A DNA stretch of 64,000 nucleotides from contig JBFWVD010000016.1 in NCBI GenBank assembly GCA_050246915.1, positions 1 through 64,000 of the forward strand. The letters are read 5' to 3'. The stretch comes from JBFWVD01 sp050246915. GTDB lineage: Bacteria; Actinomycetota; Acidimicrobiia; Acidimicrobiales; Ilumatobacteraceae. This document shows, piece by piece, positions 1-9,214 of this stretch (position 1 is the first letter of the stretch; each line of letters starts with the position of its first letter). A program made the translations under genes and the position numbers. The notes beneath the pieces are model-generated. The model was not told where the DNA came from and searched no databases. It saw only the letters and a list, made by a program, of their open reading frames with translations.

Positions 1-22
1 AGTGCGAGTCGTCGTCGAAGGG

Positions 23-724
23 TCATGGTGTACCGAGCCGGTATCCCACACCGCGAACGGTGTGGATCAATGCAGGACCCCCGGAGTCGATCTTGCGGCG
101 GAGCGAGCTGACGAAGGTCTCGACCACCGTCGATTCACCGTTGAAGTCGTAGTCCCACACGTGATCGAGGATCTGATTGCGGCTGAGCACCCGCCCGCGG
201 TTGCGCAGCAAGAACCGCAGCAGCTTGTACTCCGTGGGTGACAAGGTGATCTCGGTCCCGCCTCGTGTCACGCGATGGGAGTCGTCGTCGAGTTCGAGAT
301 CATCGAAGCGCATCACCTCTGCGCCGGCGGCGATGCCGACGCGTCGCAGGATGACCTTCACTCGGGCGACGAGCTCCTCGACGCTGAACGGTTTCGTGAG
401 GTAGTCGTCCCCACCGATCGTGAGCCCGCGCAGTCGATCGGCGGCATCGTCGCGCGCGGTGAGGAAGATGATCGGGACGTCACTGCCATCAGAGCGAAGG
501 CGTCGACACACCTCGAACCCATCGACGTCGGGCAACATCACGTCGAGCACGATCAGGTCCGGTCGCGACGCGGCCACAGCCTTGAGCGCAGCGAGCCCCG
601 ACGCGGCCGTCGTCGTCTCGAAGCCCGACAGCTTGAGCGCGGCCGACACGACGAACGAGAGGTTGTCCTCGTCATCGACCACGAGGATCCGCGGTGCAGT
701 TCCGGTTGACGCGGCAGTGGACAT
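23..724 (-). CDS. OmpR/PhoB-family response regulator
   Basis: A 233-residue DNA-binding response regulator. The receiver domain covers about residues 10-125, with the acidic pair D17/D18, the phospho-acceptor D61 in VLDVMLPD, and the KPFS lysine region. The winged-helix output domain covers about 140-230 and ends in the typical HTVRGVGYRLG. The open frame extends far upstream, but homology begins just after the ATG at 724, so I chose that start. It is divergent from the glycosyltransferase gene with about 160 bp between them, which must hold both promoters. No histidine kinase lies beside it in the window; a partner could lie beyond the left edge. The regulon cannot be read from the sequence. 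Confidence 0.92.
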   Translation of the reverse strand: MSTAASTGTAPRILVVDDEDNLSFVVSAALKLSGFETTTAASGLAALKAVAASRPDLIVLDVMLPDVDGFEVCRRLRSDGSDVPIIFLTARDDAADRLRGLTIGGDDYLTKPFSVEELVARVKVILRRVGIAAGAEVMRFDDLELDDDSHRVTRGGTEITLSPTEYKLLRFLLRNRGRVLSRNQILDHVWDYDFNGESTVVETFVSSLRRKIDSGGPALIHTVRGVGYRLGTP

Positions 725-886
725 CGACGCAAACCTACCCAGCTCCACTGGGTGCGAGCTGTGCGCTTCCTGTGGGTTTGCTGACTGTCCACCCGAGCGA
801 GCGACGGCGCGGGCCACCGCAGCAGTGCCGCGCTCAGGAAACCCGCAACTGGTCTCCAGCGTGGCGCGAAGCGAGGAGATCACGGT

Positions 887-2113
887 GTGGTCATGACCAC
901 AGCAGCCGTGTGCGAGATCCCCGCTGACACCATCGATCGACCCGTCCCGGTTCTCGACATCGTGATCCCGGTGTACAACGAAGAGCACGTCCTGGAATCC
1001 AGCGTCGTGCGCCTGCGACGTCATCTGTCCGAGGTGATGCCGTTCAGCTGGCGCATCACGATCGCCGACAACGCGTCGACCGACGGCACGTGGTTGGTCG
1101 CCCAGACCCTGGCCGCGCTCTACGACGACGTGCGCCTGGTGCACCTCGACCGCAAGGGTCGGGGCCTCGCACTGCGCAGCGCATGGCTCGGCAGCGATGC
1201 CTCGGTGCTCGTGTACATGGACGTGGACCTGTCCACCGGGCTGGACGCCCTGTTGCCTCTCGTCGCACCGCTCGTCACCGGCCACAGTGACGTGGCCATC
1301 GGCTCGCGGCTGGCGGCCGGCTCACAGGTGGCCCGAGGACCCAAGCGGGAGTTCATCTCTCGCACCTACAACGCCATCTTGCGGACGGTGTTCGCGGTGC
1401 GGTTCTCCGACGCGCAGTGCGGCTTCAAGGCCATCCGAGCCGACGTCGCCCGCTCCCTCGTCCCGGCCGTCGCCGACAACGCATGGTTCTTCGATACCGA
1501 GCTGCTGCTGCTGGCGGAGCACAACGGGTTGCGTGTCCACGAGGTGCCGGTCGATTGGATCGATGATCCCGACAGCCGCGTGCACGTCGCCTCGACCGCG
1601 AAGGACGATCTGCGAGGTGTGGCCCGCATGGCACGGCGCTTCATGAGCGGGCACGGCGACGTCGAGCTTCCAGCGCGCGTCGTTCCCGCCATCGTCGATG
1701 ACATGGGGCGCCAGATGGTGAGCTTCGCGACCGTCGGGACGGTGAGCACCGCGGTGTCACTGACGCTCTTCCTGTTCGCCCGGCCGGCGATGGGCGCCTT
1801 GTGGGCCAACGGCCTGGCGCTCGGACTCACCGCGGTGGGCAACGCCTGGGCTCATCGTCATTACACCTTCGGTCGAGGACGCGACCGCCGCCACCACTAC
1901 GCACGATCGGCCGCGGTCTTCACCGCCGGGCTCACTGTGTCGTCGGCCGCGCTCGTGGTGGTGCGCTCCTCCGGTGGCGGATCGACGGCCGAGGTGCTGG
2001 CGGTGCTCGCCGCATGGTGGGCGACGGCGATCGTTCGGTTCTCGACCCTGCGCGACCAGCGCCGGAACGCACATGGGGGTCTGGGCAAGCGTCATCACCT
2101 GGTGGGGACGTGA
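887..2113 (+). CDS. GT2 glycosyltransferase fused to a GtrA-like membrane domain
   Basis: A 408-residue two-domain protein. Residues of about 20-250 are a GT-A fold family 2 glycosyltransferase of the dolichyl/polyprenyl-phosphate mannose or glucose synthase type: VIPVYNEE near the N-terminus, the D-x-D region VYMDVDLS, and the conserved FFDTELL. Residues of about 280-400 form four hydrophobic segments typical of GtrA proteins, which are thought to move polyprenyl-phosphate-linked sugars across the membrane. The fusion suggests one protein that both makes and flips a lipid-linked sugar for cell-surface glycosylation. AGGAG at 874-878 is well spaced for the GTG at 887; an ATG at 893 is a close alternative. 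The acceptor and sugar cannot be read from sequence. Confidence 0.88.
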   Translation: MVMTTAAVCEIPADTIDRPVPVLDIVIPVYNEEHVLESSVVRLRRHLSEVMPFSWRITIADNASTDGTWLVAQTLAALYDDVRLVHLDRKGRGLALRSAWLGSDASVLVYMDVDLSTGLDALLPLVAPLVTGHSDVAIGSRLAAGSQVARGPKREFISRTYNAILRTVFAVRFSDAQCGFKAIRADVARSLVPAVADNAWFFDTELLLLAEHNGLRVHEVPVDWIDDPDSRVHVASTAKDDLRGVARMARRFMSGHGDVELPARVVPAIVDDMGRQMVSFATVGTVSTAVSLTLFLFARPAMGALWANGLALGLTAVGNAWAHRHYTFGRGRDRRHHYARSAAVFTAGLTVSSAALVVVRSSGGGSTAEVLAVLAAWWATAIVRFSTLRDQRRNAHGGLGKRHHLVGT

Positions 2114-2173
2114 AACGCAGTTCCCGTGTCATTCACACCCCGCTCTCACCAAGTTTCCGGCACCATGGTGCCC

Positions 2174-2881
2174 ATGAGCCCCCGTGTGCTGTTCGCCGAC
2201 GACGACCGAGCCATCCGTGACGCCCTCACCCGGGCGCTGAGCATCGAGGGCTACGAGCTCGTGACCGTTCCCGATGGTGCGGCCGCACTCGAGAAGGCCC
2301 GGGTCGAGACCTTCGATCTGCTCATCTTCGATGTGTCGATGCCGCACCTCGACGGGCTCACCGTGTGCCGGGTCCTGCGGGCCGAGAAGGTCCGCACGCC
2401 CATCCTCATGCTCACGGCACGGACCGAGACCTCCGATCGCGTGGCGGGTCTCGATGCCGGTGCCGATGACTACCTCCCCAAGCCGTTCGAACTCGAGGAG
2501 CTGCTGGCCCGGCTGCGCGCCCTGCTGCGTCGCTCGGCCTATGAGGGGCAGGACTCCACCGGCAACGGCAACGGCGGGGACAAGCTGCTGGAGGTCGCCG
2601 ATGTGCGCCTCGACGCCGCTGCCCGGCGCGCGTGGCGAGCCGATCGGGAGCTCGAGCTGTCCAAGACCGAGTTCGATCTGCTCGAACTGCTCATGCGCAA
2701 CAGCGGCATCGTGCTCGATCACTCCACCATCTACGATCGCATCTGGGGATACGACTTCGGCCCCGACTCCAAGAACCTCGCGGTCTACATCAGCTATCTG
2801 CGCCGCAAGGTCGAAGTGGGTGATGAGTCCAAGCTCATCCATACCGCTCGGGGCGTCGGGTACACGATGCGTGAATCATGA
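2174..2881 (+). CDS. MprA-like response regulator
   Basis: A 235-residue OmpR-family regulator. The receiver domain holds D9-D11 and the phospho-acceptor D53 (LLIFDVSMP), followed by KPFELEEL. A winged-helix domain ends in LIHTARGVGYTMRES. It is most like mycobacterial MprA, the envelope-stress regulator, but with a Gly/Asn-rich linker of about 20 residues between the domains. ATG codons at 2165 and 2174 are both possible; 2174 matches the usual MSxRxLxxDDD opening. The histidine kinase starts 11 bp after its stop, so the two form an operon. Its position just upstream of the flavocytochrome operon makes that operon a plausible target, which is inference. Confidence 0.9.
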   Translation: MSPRVLFADDDRAIRDALTRALSIEGYELVTVPDGAAALEKARVETFDLLIFDVSMPHLDGLTVCRVLRAEKVRTPILMLTARTETSDRVAGLDAGADDYLPKPFELEELLARLRALLRRSAYEGQDSTGNGNGGDKLLEVADVRLDAAARRAWRADRELELSKTEFDLLELLMRNSGIVLDHSTIYDRIWGYDFGPDSKNLAVYISYLRRKVEVGDESKLIHTARGVGYTMRES

Positions 2882-2892
2882 GGGCGTGAATC

Positions 2893-4260
2893 ATGAGCCT
2901 GCGCACCAAACTCATGGTGGCTTTGGCGCTTCTCGCTGCCGTGGCTGCCACGGCGGTCGGCGCCTTCGCGCTCAACGCCACCAGCGATCGTCTGCGCGCC
3001 GAGGTGGACAGCTCCCTCGACAAGTCGGTGCGAGACGTGTTGGAGGTTGTCTCGCACCAGCGGGGGAAACCCGGTGGTGACGACGACGCCTTCCGCCTGC
3101 GTGAGGACTTCATCTTGTGGAAGTACGTCGACAGCACCGGATCGGTGATCGGCAAGTCGTATTCCAGCGTCGACATCCCCGTCACTGACGACATCGTGGC
3201 GCTCGCCGCGACCGGCGGGATGAACACCGGATGGCGCAGCGAAGTGACCGTCGATGGGCAGCACTACCGAATGGCGACGGTGGCGCTCGGCAACGCATCG
3301 GGCGCCATCATGGTGGCCCGCAGCTTGGAGGAGAGCGACAGCGTCCTCGACTCCTTGCGCAACCAGATCATCGTGGCGGTGGCCGCAGCAGCGGTGGCGG
3401 CCGCCATCGTCGGATGGCTCATCGCCCGCCAGATCACCCGCCGCCTCGTGAGCCTCACGGCGACCGCCGAACAGGTAGCGGCCACCGGCAACCTCGATGT
3501 CCCCGTGCCGGTGTCGGGCTCCGATGAAGCGGGCCGGCTGGGCAACGCCTTCAACGGCATGTTGGAAGCGCTCGCCAGTTCGCGTGCCGATCAGCAGCGC
3601 CTGGTGCAAGACGCCGGCCACGAACTGCGGACCCCGCTCACCAGCCTGCGCACCAACGTGTCGGTACTGCGGCGTCTGGAGCGGCTGTCGCCCGAGCAGT
3701 TGCACGCCCTCCTCGATGATCTCGACGGTGAGACACGCGAGTTGACCGACCTGGTGAACGAACTGGTCGAACTGGCAACCGATCGTCGTGACAGCGAACC
3801 GGTGGCCGAGGTGGATCTGGGGACCCTGGCGCGTCAGGTGGCTCAGCGCGCGCAGCGTCGTACCGGGCGCGAGGTCTCGGTGGCCCCCGGCGTCGGTACC
3901 GACGTGATCATCACCGGTCGGGCCCGCATGTTGGAGCGGGCCATCTCGAACCTGGTCGACAATGCGGCCAAGTTCGATCCCGACGGCACCGCTCCCATCG
4001 AGATCGTTTTGGATCCCAACACGATCGAGGTCCGAGATCGGGGCCCGGGGATCGATCCCGAAGACCTCCCGCATCTGTTCGAGCGGTTCTACCGCGCCAT
4101 GGCGTCGCGCAGTCGCCCGGGCTCTGGGCTGGGGCTCTCCATCGTCCAGGCCGTCGCCGAGGTCCACGGAGGCACCGCCTTTGCCCGCAATCGCGACGGC
4201 GGTGGGGCCATCATCGGGTTCACGATGGCGACATCGGGTTCCAACCCTGCTCTTACCTGA
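2893..4260 (+). CDS. MprB-like sensor histidine kinase
   Basis: A 455-residue membrane sensor kinase and partner of the preceding regulator. The N-terminal transmembrane helix (about residues 8-27) is followed by an extracytoplasmic sensor region of about 130 residues, a second helix rich in Ala/Val (about 156-176), a HAMP domain, and a HisKA domain. The phospho-acceptor is H243 in the motif GHELRTPLTSLR. The HATPase domain shows the N box SNLVDNAAKF, the G1 box DRGPGIDPEDLPHLFERFYR and the G2 box GSGLGLSIV. All catalytic motifs are intact. The signal is unknown; the family usually reads envelope stress. Confidence 0.93.
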   Translation: MSLRTKLMVALALLAAVAATAVGAFALNATSDRLRAEVDSSLDKSVRDVLEVVSHQRGKPGGDDDAFRLREDFILWKYVDSTGSVIGKSYSSVDIPVTDDIVALAATGGMNTGWRSEVTVDGQHYRMATVALGNASGAIMVARSLEESDSVLDSLRNQIIVAVAAAAVAAAIVGWLIARQITRRLVSLTATAEQVAATGNLDVPVPVSGSDEAGRLGNAFNGMLEALASSRADQQRLVQDAGHELRTPLTSLRTNVSVLRRLERLSPEQLHALLDDLDGETRELTDLVNELVELATDRRDSEPVAEVDLGTLARQVAQRAQRRTGREVSVAPGVGTDVIITGRARMLERAISNLVDNAAKFDPDGTAPIEIVLDPNTIEVRDRGPGIDPEDLPHLFERFYRAMASRSRPGSGLGLSIVQAVAEVHGGTAFARNRDGGGAIIGFTMATSGSNPALT

Positions 4261-4296
4261 TTTGGTGCTGCGGCTCACGCTCATCACCGATCGTGG

Positions 4297-5721
4297 ATGG
4301 TGATGGCGATCTCCTTCGACACCACTGATCGGACGGATACGTCCCGCGGTCCTTCCCATGAGCACGCCACGCCTCCCCGTACGGTCCGACCCCTGCGAGC
4401 GCCGACGAGCTCGATGCTGGGCACCGACGTGCTGGCGCTCGTGGCTGCCCTCGCCGTGGCGATCGTCGGCATTTGGGTGGTGCACGGTGGCCTCGGTGCC
4501 CTGACCGGCGGCTGGATCAGCGCGTCAACCTCAATTGCTCAGTTGAGTGGGCTGTTGGCGTCGTCGGCCGGTTTGGCCGGTGTGGTGTTGGCGGCGCGGC
4601 CCCGGGTGATCGATCGGCGCTACGGACTCGACCGCATGCTCATCTGGCATCGCCATCTGGGCGAGTCGATGGCACTGCTGCTCGTGGTGCACATCGTGGC
4701 CGGCATCATCGAATGGGCGCCCGACGCTGGTGTGTTCGGCGCGGTGCGCGATCTCACCGGTCGTGAGCCGTACATGGCCATGGCCACGGTCGGTGCGCTC
4801 CTCATCGGTGTGGTCACCATCTCATCGCTGCGATCGGTCCGCCGGCAGATGTCGTACGAGACGTGGTACCTCGTGCATCTGCTCGCCTATGGCGGACTCA
4901 CTCTGTCGTTCATGCACGAGGTGTTCCTGGGCGGCGACTTCGCCGACGATCGGCTCGCTCGTTGGTTCTGGATCGGACTCCACGTCGCCGCGCTCGTGGT
5001 GATCGTGTGGGGACGATGGGGTCGTCTCGTCGCTGCCCTGCGTCATCCGCTCCGCATCGTGTCTCGCCGAGAAGTGGGACCGGGAACCGTCGAGATCACA
5101 CTCGGCGGCCGTGCACTGCGCACGATGCGCGGCGATGCCGGTCAGTTCGTGATGATCCGACCGATGGTGTCGCAACTGTGGTGGCAGGCCCACCCGTTCT
5201 CGTTGTCGGCCGCACCGACCACGGCGTCGTTGTGCCTCACCGTCAAAGACCGCGGCGATGCCAGCGGCGCCATCACATCACTTCCCATCGGCACCAAGGT
5301 CGCTGTGGAAGGGCCGTACGGCGCCTGCACCCCCGAGGTCCTCGGTGATCGCAAGCCGTTGTTCGTCGTCGGCGGCGTCGGCATCGCTCCGGTGCGAGCC
5401 ATCCTCGAGCGACTCGCGCCGGGGGCCGAGCCGGTCGTGCTCTATCGGGCGCACAGCCAGGGTGACTTGGTGCATCTCGACGAACTGCGTGCGCTCACCT
5501 CACGGCTCGGGGGCCGGCTGCACACGCTCGTCGGCCCGACCGCATCGTTGGCCGTTCGCGATCCCTTCTCGGCGCCGATGCTCACCTCCGTGGTTCCCGA
5601 CCTGCGCGACCGCACTGCGGTGCTGTGCGGTCCCGAACGGCTCCTGCAGGCGGCGCGTCGCGGCCTCATCGTGGCCGGCATGCCCCCATCGCGCATCCAC
5701 TTCGAACGACCCTGGTGGTGA
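4297..5721 (+). CDS. Ferric-reductase-like flavocytochrome (membrane haem plus FNR domain)
   Basis: A 474-residue membrane oxidoreductase. After a hydrophilic N-terminal 45 residues, the first half has about six transmembrane helices of the ferric reductase type with histidines placed to bind haem (HRHLGESMALLLVVH, YLVHLLAYG, FMHEVF). The second half is a ferredoxin-NADP reductase fold: FAD-binding HPFSLSAAP, NAD(P)-binding GGVGIAPVRAIL and the terminal CGPERLL. It would pass electrons from NAD(P)H through FAD and haem across the membrane. Its stop is 5 bp before an FMN-binding protein and ApbE follows, so the likely acceptor is that flavoprotein. ATG 4297 or 4303 could be the start. One copy of the dispersed CAA-N6-TTG word lies at 4526. 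Confidence 0.85.
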   Translation: MVMAISFDTTDRTDTSRGPSHEHATPPRTVRPLRAPTSSMLGTDVLALVAALAVAIVGIWVVHGGLGALTGGWISASTSIAQLSGLLASSAGLAGVVLAARPRVIDRRYGLDRMLIWHRHLGESMALLLVVHIVAGIIEWAPDAGVFGAVRDLTGREPYMAMATVGALLIGVVTISSLRSVRRQMSYETWYLVHLLAYGGLTLSFMHEVFLGGDFADDRLARWFWIGLHVAALVVIVWGRWGRLVAALRHPLRIVSRREVGPGTVEITLGGRALRTMRGDAGQFVMIRPMVSQLWWQAHPFSLSAAPTTASLCLTVKDRGDASGAITSLPIGTKVAVEGPYGACTPEVLGDRKPLFVVGGVGIAPVRAILERLAPGAEPVVLYRAHSQGDLVHLDELRALTSRLGGRLHTLVGPTASLAVRDPFSAPMLTSVVPDLRDRTAVLCGPERLLQAARRGLIVAGMPPSRIHFERPWW

Positions 5722-5726
5722 TCCCA

Positions 5727-6401
5727 GTGACAACCCCGCGTCACGACAATGAACCGAACAAGCGACCGGCCTCGCTGGCCCGACGCGCCTTCCCCGCACT
5801 GATGATGGCCGGAGCAGCCGGAGCTTTGCTGACCGCGCTCGATCGGCCCGCCGGCGCCGACGGCTCCCTCCTCGCCGTCGACGCGGCATCAGGCTCGACC
5901 GCCTCGACCGCAGGTGCCTCTCGCGCCCCGGCGACCAACACCGCATCCACGCCCACGACGGTTCGCGCCACGATGCCGTCGACCACACCGACGACCGCAG
6001 CACCGACGACACCGGCACCATCCACCGCAGCACCGACGACCGGCCAGAGGACCGCAGCACCGACGACGACGGCGACCACGGCCAGTACCGCGGCCGCGGC
6101 ATCCACGGCGAGCTGCACCGGCGACAAGATCGATGGACCGACCGTCAACACCAAGTGGGGTCCGGTTCAGGTCGAAGCGATCTTCGCCACCGACGGGACT
6201 CTCTGTGATGTGACCGCCTTGCAGTCACCAGATGCGCACGGCAAGTCGGTTCGCATCAACGACCGGGCTCTGCCGATCCTGCACGACCGGGTCATCGCCG
6301 CTCAGGGGACGAAGATCTTCGCCGTCAGTGGTGCCACGATCACCTCCAACGCCTACGCGGCATCGCTGCAATCCATTCTCGACGCCCATCCGGTGACGTG
6401 A
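5727..6401 (+). CDS. Secreted FMN-binding-domain protein (ApbE substrate)
   Basis: A 224-residue exported protein. An N-terminal signal/anchor (RRAFPALMMAGAAGALLTAL) is followed by a Thr/Ala/Pro-rich low-complexity linker of about 80 residues and a C-terminal FMN_bind domain. The motif S201-G-A-T204 matches the site at which ApbE-type transferases attach FMN to Thr through a phosphoester. A pair of cysteines (C near SCTGDK and LCDV) brackets the domain start. It starts at GTG 5727, five bases after the flavocytochrome stop, and the ApbE gene follows four bases after its own stop. The three genes form a complete extracytoplasmic flavin electron-transfer module. The final acceptor is unknown. 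Confidence 0.85.
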   Translation: MTTPRHDNEPNKRPASLARRAFPALMMAGAAGALLTALDRPAGADGSLLAVDAASGSTASTAGASRAPATNTASTPTTVRATMPSTTPTTAAPTTPAPSTAAPTTGQRTAAPTTTATTASTAAAASTASCTGDKIDGPTVNTKWGPVQVEAIFATDGTLCDVTALQSPDAHGKSVRINDRALPILHDRVIAAQGTKIFAVSGATITSNAYAASLQSILDAHPVT

Positions 6402-6404
6402 GCG

Positions 6405-7247
6405 ATGTCAAGTCAGATTGACCTCGGATCTGCATCTGGTCCCTCCGCTGCATCGTCCGCCTCGCCACCGTTCGTTCGGGTCGCTCCGGTCATGGGGACC
6501 ATGGCGAGCTTGCACATTCACGACCCAGCTCCCGACGGACTGCTCGCCGCCGCCGCCGACGCAGTGATGGACGAGCTGGAGCGCCTGGAGGAGATGTTCA
6601 GCACGTTTCGACCGTCCAGCGAGATCTCCCGCATCCATGCCGGTGCCTTGCATCATCTCGACGCCAGCGCAGAAGTGATCGAGGTCCTCGACGCGTGCAC
6701 GTGGCTGGAACACGACAGCGACGGGGCATTTCGCGCCCGCCGACCCGATGGTCGACTCGACCCGGCTGGGTACGTGAAGGGGTGGGCCGCCGAGTTGGCC
6801 ACAGCCGCACTCCGCGACGCCGGGCTGACCAGTTGGTACCTGGCCGTGGGCGGTGACATCCAGGCCTCGGGTCCCTTGCCCGACGGCACGCCGTGGCGTT
6901 TCGGCATCAGTGATCCGCGTCGTGCTGCCGGACGCCGTGGCGGGGACGCGAGTGGAGATGGCGTGGTGGCCGTTGTGGAGATGAACTCCGGAGCGATGGC
7001 AACCTCCGGCACCGCCGCCCGCGGTCGCCATTTGTGGGACGGTCGCACCGGCGACCTCACCGAGCCTCTGGCGTCGATGACGGTGATCGGGCCCCAGCTG
7101 CGTTGGGCCGATGCCTTTGCCACCGCGGCGTTCGTGATGGGGGTCGCCGGCCTCACGTGGGTGGCCCGACACGAGGGCTATCACGCGATCGCGGTGACGA
7201 TGGACGATCGCCTCCTCAGTACTGACGGGGCACCCCTGCTCGATTGA
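6405..7247 (+). CDS. apbE: FAD:protein FMN transferase ApbE
   Basis: A 280-residue ApbE-family transferase that moves FMN from FAD onto a Thr of a target protein. Visible family features are MGTMASLHI near the start, the acidic LEEMFSTFRPSSEISRI, DPAGYVKGWA (flavin binding), GGDIQASG, and SGAMATSGT. The length is normal for the catalytic domain, but no lipoprotein or Sec signal is obvious at the N-terminus, so cellular location is uncertain. It is the last gene of the flavocytochrome operon and the obvious partner of the upstream S-G-A-T protein. A copy of the dispersed palindrome (CAA at 6409) overlaps its first codons. Confidence 0.9.
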   Translation: MSSQIDLGSASGPSAASSASPPFVRVAPVMGTMASLHIHDPAPDGLLAAAADAVMDELERLEEMFSTFRPSSEISRIHAGALHHLDASAEVIEVLDACTWLEHDSDGAFRARRPDGRLDPAGYVKGWAAELATAALRDAGLTSWYLAVGGDIQASGPLPDGTPWRFGISDPRRAAGRRGGDASGDGVVAVVEMNSGAMATSGTAARGRHLWDGRTGDLTEPLASMTVIGPQLRWADAFATAAFVMGVAGLTWVARHEGYHAIAVTMDDRLLSTDGAPLLD

Positions 7248-7274
7248 GCCAGCGGCGCTCGAGACGCTCGGGTG

Positions 7275-7288
7275 TCAATGTCGATTGC
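7275..7288. repeat. Intergenic copy of the dispersed K-CAA-N6-TTG-M palindrome
   Basis: TCAA-TGTCGA-TTGC lies in the 43 bp between the convergent apbE and folP stops. It matches the full consensus K-CAA-Y-N4-R-TTG-M that recurs through the window. There is no promoter role to expect between convergent genes, so this copy argues against a simple operator function. Confidence 0.6.
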
Positions 7289-7290
7289 GA

Positions 7291-8148
7291 TCAGTGGCCG
7301 GAGCGCTCGACGCTCTCCCACACGGCCAGCGCCTGACGATGGGCGGCCACATCGTGCACCCGGATGAGATGAGCGCCGTGCGCCGCAGCTGCGAGATGCA
7401 TGGCCACCGAACCAACAACCCGCTGATCGCGACGCTCGACGCCGGTCAGATCGCCGATGGTGCGCTTGCGGCTGGCACCGACGAGCACCGGATGGCCGAG
7501 CTCAACGAGGCGGTCCAATCGGGCGACGAGCGCGATGTTCTGCTCGGCCGTCTTGCCGAACCCGAACCCTGGATCGACGATCACCTGCGGAACGCCGCGA
7601 GCCAAGGCGCTCGCTGACTGAGCCGTCAAGAACGCGGTCACGGTGGCGACCACGTCGTCGTAGACCGCGTGCTGTTGCATCACTGCCGGATCGGCGATCG
7701 GCATGTGCATGATCACCGCCGGTGCACGATGTCGAGCACACACGTCAACCATCGCGGCGTCACGCAACCCTGTCACGTCGTTGACCATGTGGGCCCCCAG
7801 CTCGAGCGCGGCGTGGGCGGTCTCACTGTGGCGGGTGTCGACGCTCACGATAGCACCGAGCGCAACTGCGGTGCGCACAGCAGGGAGCAGGCGCGCCTGC
7901 TCCGTCTCGATGTCAATTGGAGTTGCGCCAGGACGTGTCGACTCGGCGCCGAGATCCAAGATGTCGGCTCCCTCGGCGAGCAGTCGTTCCATGTGCGCTC
8001 GTGGCGAACCGGGCTCCGACAGGCGACCGCCGTCCGAGAAGGAATCGGGCGCGAGGTTCACGACGCCGGCGATGCGAACCCGATCCAAACCCAGCTGCCG
8101 ATCGTGGAATCGCAGTGGGGGAGGGATGGCCGCCATCGTGATCGTCAC
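7291..8148 (-). CDS. folP: Dihydropteroate synthase
   Basis: A 285-residue dihydropteroate synthase, which joins p-aminobenzoate to the pterin pyrophosphate in folate synthesis. Family signatures are VNLAPDSFSDGG (variant of the usual VNVTPDSF), ADILDLGAESTRPG, VDTRHSE, MVNDVTG, the phosphate-binding GASRKR, and the C-terminal RVHDV. The GTG at 8148 overlaps the stop of the upstream TrkA gene as GTGA, which suggests translational coupling. An ATG at 8136 is the alternative start. No other folate gene lies beside it, so its grouping with an ion channel is unexplained. Confidence 0.9.
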   Translation of the reverse strand: MTITMAAIPPPLRFHDRQLGLDRVRIAGVVNLAPDSFSDGGRLSEPGSPRAHMERLLAEGADILDLGAESTRPGATPIDIETEQARLLPAVRTAVALGAIVSVDTRHSETAHAALELGAHMVNDVTGLRDAAMVDVCARHRAPAVIMHMPIADPAVMQQHAVYDDVVATVTAFLTAQSASALARGVPQVIVDPGFGFGKTAEQNIALVARLDRLVELGHPVLVGASRKRTIGDLTGVERRDQRVVGSVAMHLAAAAHGAHLIRVHDVAAHRQALAVWESVERSGH

Positions 8149-9131
8149 TGCCCGGCGAGCGTTGCCAGATGGGCCAGCTCGTCGGGTGTCCCGATGGCGA
8201 TCAGCACGTTGCCGGCCTCGAGGCGGGCATCGGGCGCGGGGTTGGTGGTGAACCGTCCCGCTCCGTCGCGCAAGGCCAGCACGAGGGCGCCGGTGCGATC
8301 GCGGATGTGAGCGTCGCGAAGGGTCGTGCCCGAGATCGGAGAGCGAGCGGACAGCACGACCTCCTCGAGACGGAACTCCATCGATCGTTCGTGCATCACC
8401 ACGTCCACGAACTCCGCGACATGTGGCTGGCGGACGAAAGCCGCCATGCGTGCTCCGCCCAACTCCTGGGGGTTCACCACCCGGTCGGCGCCGGCGCGTC
8501 GCAGCTTGTCGATGCTGGCCTCGTCTCGCGCCCTGGCCACGATGAACAACTGCGGCGCCAACGCTCGGCCCGACAAGGTCACGAACAAGTTGGCGGCGTC
8601 GGTGGCGATGGCGGCCACGAGGGCCGACGCCCGTTCGATGCCTGCAGAGCGGAGCACGTCGTCGTTGGTGGCGTCGCCGACCACGACAGGATGGTCGATG
8701 CCCGAGACCCGTTCGGCGCTCTCGTCGATGACGACGAAGTCGCGTCCACTGGCCGCGAGATCGCGGGCGATGGCCTTGCCGACGCGACCCCATCCACAGA
8801 CGATGACGTGTCCTTGCATCGATGCGATCTGGCGATCCATGCGGCGCCTTCCCACGAGAGTGCCGAGGTGTCCCTCGACGACGACTTCGAGCATGACGGT
8901 GAACGCATACAACGCGCTGCCGACCCCGAGCAGGATCAGCACCATGGTGAAGACCTTGCCGGTGCCGTCGAGGGGCTGCACCTCGCGAAAGCCGACGGTC
9001 GCCACCGTGGTGACGGTCTGGTACATGGCGTCGAGCGCACTGAAACCCAACAGCACGTAGCCGATGGTGCCGATGACGAGCACCGCGCCAAGGGCGATCA
9101 GCGCAGCGCGTAGGCGGGCTATCGCGTCCAT
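8145..9131 (-). CDS. Single-subunit K+ channel with TrkA-N/TrkA-C domains
   Basis: A 328-residue membrane protein. Two transmembrane helices (about residues 10-29 and 60-82) flank a pore loop with the filter-like TVATVGF. A TrkA-N (RCK) Rossmann domain starts at HVIVCGWGRVGKAIA and continues through VVIDES and VVVGDATN, and a TrkA-C domain closes the protein. This is the layout of MthK-like ligand-gated potassium channels. The filter has GF where canonical K+ channels have GY, a known natural variant. The gene overlaps folP by four bases. Confidence 0.85.
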   Translation of the reverse strand: MDAIARLRAALIALGAVLVIGTIGYVLLGFSALDAMYQTVTTVATVGFREVQPLDGTGKVFTMVLILLGVGSALYAFTVMLEVVVEGHLGTLVGRRRMDRQIASMQGHVIVCGWGRVGKAIARDLAASGRDFVVIDESAERVSGIDHPVVVGDATNDDVLRSAGIERASALVAAIATDAANLFVTLSGRALAPQLFIVARARDEASIDKLRRAGADRVVNPQELGGARMAAFVRQPHVAEFVDVVMHERSMEFRLEEVVLSARSPISGTTLRDAHIRDRTGALVLALRDGAGRFTTNPAPDARLEAGNVLIAIGTPDELAHLATLAGQ

Positions 9132-9214
9132 CGGGCGTCATCCTGCCCGCTGGGGCACCCGAGCGTCGAACGACGTGAGCCTCGGCTGATCCGCGGCCTG
9201 GTCAGGTGGCGGGA

